From NCBI RefSeq assembly GCF_012220205.1, contig NZ_CP047225.1, positions 248,001 through 312,000 of the forward strand: a stretch of DNA of 64,000 nt. The letters run 5' to 3'. Of the stretch, positions 9,956 to 19,185 are shown in pieces. Both the position numbers and the translations under genes were made by a program. Numbering within the stretch: the first letter of the stretch is position 1; every line of letters starts with the position of its first letter. Under the pieces are notes generated by a model. It saw only the letters and a program-made list of their open reading frames with translations. It did not search any database and was not told where the DNA came from. This stretch comes from Mycoplasmopsis gallinacea. GTDB taxonomy: Bacteria > Bacillota_I > Bacilli_A > Mycoplasmatales > Metamycoplasmataceae.

Positions 9956-10965
9956 TTATTTACCTCACATATATATAATAATTCTTTGTGTCCTTTTAGT
10001 TCTGTTTTTCCAGAATTAAATACTTTATAAGGTATTTCTTTAATTATGACTCTTCCTTTTTTCTTAAGGATATTAATCATTTGTTCTTCTGTGATCTTAT
10101 TAACAGAAGAAGTACTTCCTGCTTTATATGTATTATTGTAGGAAACGACTATTAATTTAGAATTTATATTATTTATTAAATCTTCAAACAATAGAGGTGC
10201 AGTACTACGAGAATATCCACTTTTTAGTTCATCCCTTTTGAACTTCATTGATTTACCTTCAAATTCTGTAGGTTTTTCTCATCTTGCTAAATTTTCAAGT
10301 ACATGATAAAAATTTATATATTGTCTAGCGTTATAAGGAGGGTCAATGTAAACAATATCAGCTTTAATTTTTTTTACAAGACTGTTAGCGTCTTCATTGA
10401 ATAATTCGGAATCATTTTTTGTAGACAAATTTTCTAATAATGATAAATTTCATTTTTTGTCAATAGGTTCTTTTTTTAAAAAAGATTCGAAGTGACCCAC
10501 TGTATTCGCTATTCTATCACTTATGTAAATTAAAGATGAAATTAAGGAATAATATTCTTTTTCGCTTAGTTCTGATTTTTTGTTTTCTATATACTCTCGA
10601 ATGTAACCTATTTTTTTTGCATCATTAACAGAAAAATATTTTCCACCATATATATTTGAAAAATAATTTTCTTCTAAATCTTCACCTTTTATTTTATTTA
10701 ATTCATTTATTATTTCTTTTAATAGTTTCTTGCGTACCTTCCCTTTTCCAAAAACACCTTGATAAACTACATAATTGGAGTAAAGTGTGTCATTTAATAT
10801 TGTTCTATAACCTTCAGTTGCAAATTTATGTGCGACAACTCCAGTTCCTGCAAAAATATCTGCAAAAATAGAATTTTTAGAGTAATTAAACTCTTTTATA
10901 CTATCGTATATAAAATTTAAAAGTTTTGTTTTACAACCTATATACCTTCTATTTTCTATTTTCAT
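9943..10965 (-). CDS. D12-class adenine-specific DNA methyltransferase (second of pair)
   Basis: 340 residues. The TGA at 9952-9954 is Trp, so the gene runs on to TAG at 9943-9945 and overlaps the McrB-like gene by 13 bases. The N-terminus has the AdoMet-binding FADIFAGTGVVAHKF (motif I), preceded by RRYIGCKTKLL. The catalytic motif ADIVYIDPPYNARQY (motif IV, DPPY) lies in the second half. That order is typical of Dam/FokI/DpnA-like N6-adenine methylases. It starts inside the stop of the first methylase (TAATG). Paired but dissimilar adenine methylases usually modify the two strands of an asymmetric site. The site itself cannot be read from sequence. Confidence 0.88.
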
Positions 10966-11906
10966 TATTTATACTCCTTATTTGTTATTAACACTTCTTT
11001 TTCATTAGAATTTCTTTTTATTTTGTTGTAGCTAGAACTTCTATAATGATAATTTATGTCATGAATATTTATTAATGCATCTTTTTTATAACATCAATAT
11101 TGCAATGGTTCATTTACTTTTCCGATTTTTTCAAGAATATTAGATAAAGCAAAATTCACTTTTCTTTCAATTAAAGAGTCTATAAAATCTAGGAGTGCGT
11201 ATTCTTGTTCTCTTTTTCAACCAGAGTTATAAACAGCGTTAGTTATTAAATAAGGGGGGTCCATATATATAAAATCTGCTTTTTCTATAATACCTAAATC
11301 ATTTAAATCTTCAAAACTAGCACATATAAATTCTGATTCAATAGATTGAATGCGTAAAATATATTCTTTTACTTTATTTATATTCATTTTGTTTAAATCC
11401 GTTTTCCCGACAGGTAAATTAAAATGACCATCACTGTTAAACCTTATATCATTATTAAATGAATAAATCATAAGGATATAAAGCAATAAATTACTTTCTT
11501 CTGTGTTTTTATCGACTAAGGAATTATAGTCATTGCGCATTTTGTAAAAACCTATATAATTGTATTCTTTCAAACCATTATTTGTACTTTTTTCTTTACA
11601 TTGATCGAGATAAAATTTGTATCCGTGTTTTGCTGAATAAGAAAGGTTATATTTTTTGATTATTTTTTCGCATTTTATAATAAAGTCATCGAAATTTTGT
11701 TTAGAAAGAAAAACAAGTAAATTAATTATTCTTTCGTTATTATCAACAAAAATGATTTTTTTTGCATTGATATTTAACCCAACAGTTGCTCCACCACAAA
11801 AAAGATCGACCATGCAATCGATTTTTTTTGGAAAAAAGGTATTTAATTGATCAAGAATCCTATATTTATTTCCTGTGTAATTTATTGGTGATTTAATTAA
11901 TTTCAT
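10965..11906 (-). CDS. D12-class adenine-specific DNA methyltransferase (first of pair)
   Basis: 313 residues. Motifs: SPINYTGNKYRIL and DLFCGGATVGLN (AdoMet binding, motif I) at the N-terminus, and ADFIYMDPPYLI (motif IV, DPPY) at about residues 215-225, the Dam/MboI-like arrangement. Two TGA Trp codons follow the catalytic region. The start at 11906 has AGGAAG eight bases upstream. It heads the restriction operon, so protection is made before the nuclease. The protein shares motif order but little sequence with the second methylase, so this is not a simple tandem duplication. Confidence 0.88.
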
Positions 11907-12055
11907 TGCTAATTCTTCCTATTTTTATATTATTTTTTATAAATATTTTTATGTTTATAAAATTACTTTTTTAAATACAATTAGTTTCAAAATAATTATA
12001 TAATTTTATGCAAAATTAAAATGTTTTGTTTTAAATAATTTAAAAATTCATATAA
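11907..12055 (-). promoter_or_regulatory. Promoter region of the restriction-modification operon
   Basis: About 150 AT-rich bases between the tuf terminator and the first methylase. On the minus strand a TTGTAT / TATAAA pair with about 15 bases between is a weak promoter candidate near 11955-11985. AGGAAG precedes the ATG. No operator or C-protein gene is visible. Confidence 0.35.
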
Positions 12056-12086
12056 TAAAAAAATTGGGAAACCCCAATTTTTTTAT
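12056..12086 (-). terminator. tuf terminator
   Basis: Arms AAATTGGG and CCCAATTT with flanking A and T runs, located 23 bases past the tuf stop. Confidence 0.85.
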
Positions 12087-12108
12087 TATATTTCATTGTT
12101 TTTGGATA

Positions 12109-13296
12109 TTATTTAAGGATTTTTGTAACTGATCCAGCACCAACTGTACGTCCACCTTCACGGATAGAGAATTTTGTTCCCTCTTCAACAGCGATAGGTG
12201 CGATAAGTTTAACTTTAAGGTTAACGTTTTCACCTGGCATAACCATTTCACGTCCAGCTTCGAATTCAACTCCACCTGTTACGTCTGTTGTACGGAAGTA
12301 GAATTGAGGTTTGTAGTTTTTGAAGAATGGTGTGTGACGTCCACCTTCTTCTTTTTTAAGTACATAGATAGCAGCTTCGAATTCTGTATGAGGAACGATT
12401 GAACCTGGTTTAGCTAAAACTTGTCCACGTTCGATGTCTTCACGGTTTACTCCACGAAGTAATAATCCAGCGTTATCTCCAGCTTGTGCTTCTTTAAGGT
12501 TTTTACGGAACATTTCGATTCCTGTAACAACTGTTTTTTTAGTAGGTTTTAATCCAACGATTTCAACTTCATCGTTTAATTTTAATGTTCCACGTTCTAC
12601 ACGACCTGTAGCAACTGTTCCACGTCCTGTAATTGTGAATACGTCTTCAACAGCCATTAAGAATGGTTTGTCAAATTCTTTAACTGGAGTTTCGATGTAT
12701 GTATCAACAGCGTTCATAAGTTCCATAACTGCTTCTTCATATTTAGGGTTTCCAGCAAGAGCTTCTGTTGCAGAACCACGGATAATTGGAGCGTTATCTC
12801 CGTCAAATCCGTATTCTGAAAGAAGTGAACGAACTTCCATTTCAACAAGTTCAATCATTTCTTCTTCACCTTCTAACATATCACATTTGTTTAAGAAAAC
12901 AACGATACGAGGCACACCAACTTGTTTTGAAAGAAGAATGTGTTCACGTGTTTGAGGCATAGGTCCATCTGTTGCAGCAACAACTAAGATAGCTCCATCC
13001 ATTTGAGCAGCCCCTGTAATCATGTTTTTAACGTAGTCAGCGTGACCTGGACAGTCTACGTGAGCGTAGTGACGAGCTTCTGTTTGGTATTCGATGTGAG
13101 CTGTGTTAATTGTAATTCCACGTGCTCTTTCTTCTGGTGCATTATCGATAGAAGCGTAATCACGAGCTTCTGATAATCCTTTTTTAGATAAAACTGTAGC
13201 AATAGCAGCTGTTAAAGTTGTTTTACCGTGGTCAACGTGACCAATTGTACCAACGTTAACGTGTTCTTTACTACGATCAAAATCTAATTTTGCCAT
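12109..13296 (-). CDS. tuf: Translation elongation factor Tu
   Basis: 395 residues, full length. It delivers aminoacyl-tRNA to the ribosome. The G-domain has [16 protein letters not shown] (G1), the RGITI switch, [22 protein letters not shown] (G3), and NKCDML (G4). Domain 2 ([12 protein letters not shown]) and domain 3 ([24 protein letters not shown], split here for reading) follow in order. Codon use is less AT-biased than in the neighbours, as expected for a very highly expressed gene. It is monocistronic, with a long leader, an AAGGA ribosome-binding site and a strong terminator. Confidence 0.99.
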   Translation of the reverse strand: MAKLDFDRSKEHVNVGTIGHVDHGKTTLTAAIATVLSKKGLSEARDYASIDNAPEERARGITINTAHIEYQTEARHYAHVDCPGHADYVKNMITGAAQMDGAILVVAATDGPMPQTREHILLSKQVGVPRIVVFLNKCDMLEGEEEMIELVEMEVRSLLSEYGFDGDNAPIIRGSATEALAGNPKYEEAVMELMNAVDTYIETPVKEFDKPFLMAVEDVFTITGRGTVATGRVERGTLKLNDEVEIVGLKPTKKTVVTGIEMFRKNLKEAQAGDNAGLLLRGVNREDIERGQVLAKPGSIVPHTEFEAAIYVLKKEEGGRHTPFFKNYKPQFYFRTTDVTGGVEFEAGREMVMPGENVNLKVKLIAPIAVEEGTKFSIREGGRTVGAGSVTKILK

Positions 13297-13418
13297 TTTG
13301 AATCCTTTCTAGTAAAAATATTATTTTTATTATTTTAATTTTTGAATGTTTTAGCGCTAAAACCACCTAAGTCTAGTCTTTCAGCTAGAACCTGTCCGTA
13401 AACATTAATAGATTTAGC
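13297..13418 (-). promoter_or_regulatory. Structured 5' leader of tuf
   Basis: About 120 bases lie between the predicted start site and the ATG. The leader carries a stem TCTAG...CTAGA (13372-13389) and a 16-base perfect palindrome GTTTTAGCGCTAAAAC (13348-13363). It is clearly richer in GC than nearby spacers. No known riboswitch or T-box consensus was recognised. Confidence 0.5.
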
Positions 13419-13424
13419 AAATAT

Positions 13425-13433
13425 ATTTTACCA
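13425..13433 (-). promoter_or_regulatory. Extended -10 promoter of tuf
   Basis: The minus strand reads TGGTAAAAT, a TGn-extended -10 box. A TTGATT lies about 20 bases upstream. It predicts transcription from about 13418. Confidence 0.55.
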
Positions 13434-13480
13434 TAAAAAATAATTTATATAATCAAGCATTAAAATTGTTAACCTAATTT

Positions 13481-13504
13481 TTAATATTTATTAATAAATA
13501 TTAA
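13481..13504. repeat. 24-base perfect AT palindrome after rsmA
   Basis: TTAATATTTATT is followed directly by its reverse complement, 34 bases past the rsmA stop. It lacks GC pairs and a T-tract, so it is a poor terminator. It could be a weak terminator or a protein-binding site. Confidence 0.4.
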
Positions 13505-13538
13505 ATCTGTATTTTTTAATTAACGAAGTAATTTATAT

Positions 13539-14312
13539 TTACTTTTTAAGTAAATCATAGAGCTTTGTAATTTGTTCTACAGTTAGTTCTTGAATTCTCA
13601 AATTATCGTTTTTACCCATTTTTTGGAATGATTCATTTATAAGCGAACTATTAAAAATAGTTTTTAATGAATAAGATAATTTTTTTCTACGATTTTGAAA
13701 ACATAATTTGAAAAATTCGAGCTTATCTTTAATGTTTTCTTCTTTTAAATCTTTAAATTTAAAAGAAATAATTGCAGAATCAACTTTTGGAGCTGGTGAA
13801 AAGCAACTAGCAGGAACCACAAATTCTAATTTTGTTTCAGCTAAAAATTGTGATGTAACTGATAATTTAGAATAGTTTTTAGTCCTTTCTTTTGCGACTA
13901 TTCTTTCTGCAACTTCTTTTTGAACCATTAAAACAACACCTTTAAAGTTTCTAAATTGCTCGAAAATTTTAAAAAGAATATCAGTTGTAATGTAATAAGG
14001 AATATTTGCAACAATGTAATAATCTTTGTAATTTGAAATATCGATTTTTAAAAAATCTTCATTAACTAAAATAAAATTGTCTTTTTGATTAAATTCTTTA
14101 TTAAGAACATCAATCATATCTTTATCGATTTCAAAAGCAATAACACTTTTTGCAACTTCTAAAAGTTCTCTGGTTAAAGCACCTCTACCAGGACCAATTT
14201 CAATTATATTTTCGTTATTTAAATCAAAAACTTTTACTATTTTTTTAATAATGTTTTTATCTTGTAAGAAGTTTTGACCAAACTGTTTTTTTGCATATAT
14301 TTCTTTTTTCAT
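13539..14312 (-). CDS. rsmA: 16S rRNA (adenine1518-N6/adenine1519-N6)-dimethyltransferase
   Basis: 257 residues, close to the family length. KsgA/RsmA dimethylates two adjacent adenines in the 3' hairpin of 16S rRNA. Visible motifs: KKQFGQNFLQDKN at the N-terminus, IIEIGPGRGALTREL (AdoMet site), IVANIPYYIT (NIPY catalytic motif), and ASCFSPAPKVDSAI in the second half. The start overlaps the tatD stop (TAATG). It is the third gene of mnmE-tatD-rsmA. Confidence 0.97.
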   Translation of the reverse strand: MKKEIYAKKQFGQNFLQDKNIIKKIVKVFDLNNENIIEIGPGRGALTRELLEVAKSVIAFEIDKDMIDVLNKEFNQKDNFILVNEDFLKIDISNYKDYYIVANIPYYITTDILFKIFEQFRNFKGVVLMVQKEVAERIVAKERTKNYSKLSVTSQFLAETKLEFVVPASCFSPAPKVDSAIISFKFKDLKEENIKDKLEFFKLCFQNRRKKLSYSLKTIFNSSLINESFQKMGKNDNLRIQELTVEQITKLYDLLKK

Positions 14313-15106
14313 TATTTTAAATTAAACAACTTTCTTAAATTTGAATTTATTTTTGTTACAAATTTTTCAATCCCGACTTTTTTAAGACCCGCGGCATAAT
14401 AAGTAGTAAAAAGAACTTGATTAGGATCATTTAAAACATTTTTAAATGGATGTGGTCTTAAGTAAGGTGCATCAGTTTCGATCAATAAATTATCTAGCGG
14501 AATAAACTCTAAAACTTCTCTTGTTTTATCACTAGAACCGAATGTAATAACACCACTAAAAGAAAAATAACATCCTAATTCTAAAAATAACTTTGCTCAT
14601 TCAATATTACCTGCATATGTGTGCAACATAACTTTTAAATTCTTATATTTTTTAAGAATTTCGTAAGCATCTTTATAAGCTAGTTCTTGTTCTTCTTTAT
14701 CTCTTACGTGGACAACAACAGGTAATTTAAGTTCATCAGCTAATTTAACTTGGTTTTCAAAACTTTTAAGTTGATTTTCTCTGCTTGGAGCATCTTCATA
14801 ATAGTAATCTAAACCTATTTCACCAATCGCTACGACATCTTCATTAATTAAATGTTTATAAAGCAGCACATCGTTTTCACCTTCACCATCTTCAGGGTGG
14901 ATTCCAATTGCAGGTTTAATAATTGGATATTTTTTTGCTAGTTCTAAAACTTCGATATTTTCACTTCTATGTCCACCATTTACAATCATAAATTCAATAT
15001 CGTTTTCGGTTGCTTTATTAATTATTTTTTGAATTTGCTCTTCAGAATAAAACTTAGTAGTTATATGATTGTGAGCATCAATAAAATTACTTCTTTTTTT
15101 ACCCAT
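14312..15106 (-). CDS. tatD: TatD family metal-dependent hydrolase (DNase)
   Basis: 264 residues after reading one TGA as Trp. TIM-barrel metal ligands are in the expected order: DAHNH at the N-terminus, IGEIGLDYYYEDAP (Glu ligand), LPVVVHVRD (His), VMLHTYAG (His) and LIETDAPYL (Asp). TatD/YabD enzymes act as nucleases and often neighbour rsmA in Firmicutes and Mollicutes. The start at 15106 lies one base after the mnmE stop. It ends within the rsmA start. Confidence 0.93.
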
Positions 15107-15107
15107 A

Positions 15108-16466
15108 TTATTTCCCTAAACAAAAGTTTGCAAACATAACATCTAATAAATCTTCACGATTTACATTTCCTTTAATATTTTGAAGATTATCTCAAGCTGC
15201 GTACAAATCAATAATAATAACATCAAATGTTTGGTAATTTTCTAAACTATTTTTAGCGTCTAAAAGGTTTTCACAAGCTTTTTTAATTAATGACAATTGT
15301 CTGGTGTTAGATAATATTTTTTCGTCAAAAATATCAATATGTTGAAATAATTCAACCATTTTATTTTCAAGTTCTTTAATATCTTTATTTATAGCTGAAA
15401 CGTATATTAATTCTTTTTGTTTTTCAATATTTAAAAGATCTGACTTATTAACAACTTTTACATACATTTTTTGATGTTTTAATGCTTGTTCTTCAATATA
15501 TTTGTCAAATTCATTATCATTTTGAGTTGGTTCGACTACATGAATAATTAAATCTGATTTTTCAATTTGTTCTAAAGATTTTTGTATCCCAATTGATTCT
15601 ATTTTCTCATCTGTTTTTCTAATACCTGCTGTATCAACAAGTTTAAAAAGCATTCCATTAATTTGATAACTTGCTTCAACTAAATCTCTTGTAGTTCCTG
15701 CAATATCAGTAACAATTGCTTTATCTTCAGAAAGAAGAGAATTTAAAATACTACTTTTACCAACATTGGGTTTTCCTAAAATAGCAACATTTACACCTTC
15801 AAAGATGTATTTAGCATCTTCGGAAACCTTAATAACATTATTTAAATCATCAATCAATTTATTTACTTTTACAAGCATTTTACTTGTATCAAGTTGTTCA
15901 ATATCATCATATTCAGGGTAGTCAATATTAACTTCAGCCATTCCAATTAAAAGTGAAATTTCTTTCAAGAAGTTATCAATTAATTCACTAGTTTTTCCAT
16001 TAAATTTATTAACTGATGCAAGTGATTGCTTGCTTGTTTTTGACATTATTAAATCATGAATAGCTTCTGCTTTAACTAAGTCCATTTTCCCATTTAAAAA
16101 AGCTCTTCTTGTAAATTCACCAGGTTCAGCTAACCTAGCACCATTTTTAAGTAAAAGTTCTAAAACTTTGTTTGTAACTACAATCCCACCATGACAATTA
16201 ATTTCAATAATAGGTTCGCCTACGTAGTTGTTAAAAATTAAGTTTCCGTTGCTGTCTTTTTTACCTAAAAACCACATAACTAAAACTTCATCGATTAATT
16301 GATCGTTATCGTAAATATGACCATAAGTAATTTCATGATCACTTCCAAGTCTACCTTTAAATATTTTTTTAATTATTTCTAACGTATCTGGACCTGCTAA
16401 CCTAACAATTGAAATCGGTTGATTAGTTCTTGAACCAGACGAAATAGCAGCTATATTATCATACAT
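15108..16466 (-). CDS. mnmE: tRNA modification GTPase MnmE
   Basis: 452 residues, near the normal length. With MnmG it installs the cmnm5 group on U34 of certain tRNAs. The N-terminal folate-binding domain is followed by a helical domain holding the inserted G domain: GKPNVGKSSILN (G1), TRDLVE, DTAGIRKT (G3) and NKSDLL (G4). The C-terminus is FCLGK, the catalytic Cys motif. A TGA Trp near codon 426 is followed by 27 more residues, so a reading with the standard code would truncate it. It heads the mnmE-tatD-rsmA operon. The start is set by MYDNIAAISSG. Confidence 0.98.
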
Positions 16467-16514
16467 GTAATTTATTTTACTTTATATTTGATATTTGTAT
16501 AAAATTTATTATAT

Positions 16515-17210
16515 ATGCAATTACAAACACTTGATACTGTGCTAGGTTGAATTTGTTCTATTTTAGTGATTTCACTTAGCATCCCACAATTATTAAAATT
16601 ACTTAAAGATAAAAAAACAGGTGATGTAAGTTTTATATCATTTTGAGTATTTCACATCGGTATTTTACTGTGAGTAATGTATGGATCTCTTCATCCAAGT
16701 AATTTATGAACTGTTGTTCTAGCTGATGGTATTTCACTTTTTGTTAATGGATGAATGACTATTTTACTTTATCATTACAAAACAGAATTTTCTAAAAAAC
16801 AAAAAATGTATGGTTATTTAGGAGTTATAGCAACATTTGTAATTGGAATTATTTTTGTTGTTATTTATTTAGCAGCTAAAAATGTTAGAATTCCTGATTC
16901 AGGTGCAAGTATCTTTTCAGCAATAGCTCCTGGTCTTACAACTCTTGCTTTTACTCCGCAATTATGAATGTCATTTAAAACAAATAATTGAAAAGGTATT
17001 TCAATTTACATGTTTTTACTTTATGTAATTAACAATATCTTCTGAATTGTTTTATGAATTGTAAAAATTAAAATTGATTTATCAGAATCAAAATCAATTG
17101 TAAATTTAATTATTTCACTTACTTGACAATCAATATCACTTACTTTATTTTCTATTCAGTTCGGATTTACTCTTAATGATAAACTTAAATCTAAAAAACA
17201 AAGTATATAA
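16515..17210 (+). CDS. PQ-loop (SWEET/MtN3-like) membrane protein
   Basis: 231 residues and very hydrophobic, with about seven predicted membrane segments. Two PQ motifs are visible: SIPQLLKLLKDKKTGD (about residue 23) with the following FISFWVFHIGILLWVMYG, and FTPQLWMSF (about residue 150). This is the duplicated PQ-loop layout of SWEET/KDELR-type transporters. Many Trp codons are TGA. A TATAAA box 10 bases before the ATG suggests a leaderless start. The substrate is unknown. The last 32 bases of the gene form the start of the 74-bp duplication flanking the IS island; the gene itself is intact. Confidence 0.75.
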
Positions 17211-17252
17211 GTACCTTTATTAGGTACTTTTTTAATTAAAAAATCTACAACT
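17179..17252. repeat. Left copy of the 74-bp target duplication of the IS island
   Basis: Identical base for base to 36255-36328. It holds the 3' end of the PQ-loop gene and its terminator hairpin (AAGTACC...GGTACTT). It directly abuts the CCTGCG end of IS-A1. Confidence 0.95.
17207..17237 (+). terminator. Terminator of the PQ-loop gene
   Basis: Arms AGTACC and GGTACT followed by six T. It is duplicated in the right copy of the 74-bp repeat. Confidence 0.8.
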
Positions 17253-19095
17253 CCTGCGTTTCCCACTTGCTAGTATAAAAAGCAAAATATCCGTTTGAAG
17301 CGGATATTTATTTTTACTTTTTAATCATTTCTAAAACTTTTTGAATTAATAGATAGTCATTTCAACTATCTTCCAAACTTTTATCTTTAATATCGAAAAT
17401 TTTGACTGTTTTATTGTTGAATTTTTCTTCAACTTCTATAATGTCATTAATCATTTTGTTTAATCTATGTTCTGTAAATTTATCTTTTTGAGATAAACCT
17501 ATTAAATCATTAATTTTGAAAACTAAGAATTTCATTAAAACTAAACCTAAAAAGCAAAGACAGATATAACCAGTAATGTGTTTCCAACTTGATAAATACA
17601 TGGGTCTAAGAACTAATCTACTCTTTAAGCTTCTAAAATTCTCTTCAACTTTTCATTGTTTTGCATATAAATCTACAATTTAATCAGGAGTTAAATCATA
17701 TCTATTTGTCTCGTAAACATAATATCCATCGAACTTTTCATCTTGCAAAATCTTTTCGTTATCAAGTTCATAATAACCAGATTTGTCAACAGCTTTAAAG
17801 AATCTATATTTCTTCCCGCCTGCAATATCTTCATAAGAAACTTTTCCGTTTTTAGCTTTCTTGAGGAAGTTATTGATTAAAATTTGTCTATCTTCTGCAT
17901 CTTTTCTTGCTCTCTTCTTACTAAAAGTAATGATTCTTTTTCTTATTTTTCCATTGATTCTACCGTTTCTATATTGAGAAAGAAATTCTTCTGATTTATG
18001 CACTAAACCGGTTTTAGAATGAATATAACCTTCTTGGTTTAAAACAAATTCTTTAAAGTCTTTTGTTCCTGTTTTCATCCGGTAAGAAATAATGAATTTT
18101 AAACCTTTGGACTCTAAAAATCTGATGTTTTTGTTTAAAGACATACCTTTATCAGCGATAATTGTAATTTGTTTTATCTTATATATTTTTTGAATTTCCA
18201 AGACAAAAGGGATGAATGTGTTTGCATCTGTTGTATTCCCAGGAAAGACTTTGTAATGTAGTGGAATTCCGTTTGAATCAGTTGCTATCCCAATAACAAT
18301 TTGATCTTCTTTAAACTTACCGTCCTTTGAATAACCAGGTTTTTTGTACCCTTCTCTACTAAAAGTTTCAAAATAAGTAGTGGTGGAATCATATCATATG
18401 ATTTCTACATCTCTTTTGTGTTCATTTACAAGAACTGAATTTACATTTTGTAAAATTTGCCCCCTATTTTCAGCGATGTAATCTAACGATCTGTAAAAAG
18501 AATTTTTAGAATAAACAAATTCTTGTTCTTTTTTTAGACTATTGAAAGTGCCTAAAATACTTAATGGCTCTTTTAATCTTTGATAAATTTGTTGCATCAC
18601 AACTTCTTTTAAACTTACTGATTTTGTTTTATGACAGTCTTTAAAAATGTCAAAATGATCAACCAACGAAGAAACAAGTTCATATCCCTTAAATCTTTTT
18701 CTATATTCAACAAGATCATTTTTGTTTTCTTTAAACTTTTGATTAATAATTTCAATAATTTCTTCTTTGGGAGTTGTTAAAGGTATGTCTTTAACAAGCA
18801 TTTTGATTTTTTCAATTGAATTTTTTTGATACTTCTCAAAGTCATGTTCATAGCCAATCCCAAATCTAGTTTCATATCCTGTACCTTTTATTTTTCTGCA
18901 CCCGACCTGTATATATGTACCTGCTTTTTGTTTAGAAACACACAATATTCATGTTCTTTTTTCTTTTGTTTTTGCTTGCATGCACATATTATATCATATT
19001 TTACCTAGTAAATTACTAGGTTTTTTACATATTTATTAGATAAATATGTACTGCTGCGAAAATGTAAAAAAACTCACTTAAGTGGGAAACGCAGG
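17253..19095 (-). mobile_element. IS-A copy 1, IS1634-type (IS4 superfamily) insertion sequence
   Basis: 1,843 bp with terminal inverted repeats CCTGCGTTTCCCACTT / AAGTGGGAAACGCAGG. It carries one transposase frame, broken by a TAA. The same size is found for copy 3 and, after subtracting the nested element and its duplication, for copy 2. Confidence 0.93.
17314..18981 (-). pseudogene. IS1634-type transposase with an in-frame TAA
   Basis: The reading frame has 555 codons. Codon 434 is TAA (17680-17682), where copy 2 has CAA (Gln), so the product stops after LTPD and lacks about 120 residues including the KQWKVEENFRSLK region. That region carries the last acidic residue of the DDE site. Upstream, YDSTTTYFETFSREG and IADKGM show the first two catalytic positions. 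The ATG at 18981 follows a TATAAT by six bases. Another in-frame ATG lies two codons upstream. The same nonsense codon is present in copy 3. Confidence 0.9.
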
Positions 19096-19185
19096 AAAAT
19101 AAACTCTTAATATCTACTTGATAGTTTTCCGCTGCAAAATTTCATATAGAAAAGAAAAACCACCTTAAAGGTGGCTTTTTTGTTT
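19096..19185 (-). terminator. Terminator region of the giant surface-protein gene
   Basis: GCCACC and GGTGGT pair around a TTTAA loop and are followed on the minus strand by a T-rich run (19154-19185). The remaining bases up to the IS-A1 end show nothing else. Confidence 0.75.

Noticed and set aside
12434-12955. 173-codon frame antisense to tuf
   Set aside because: It mirrors a highly conserved coding sequence with biased codons. No initiation signal or family is recognisable.
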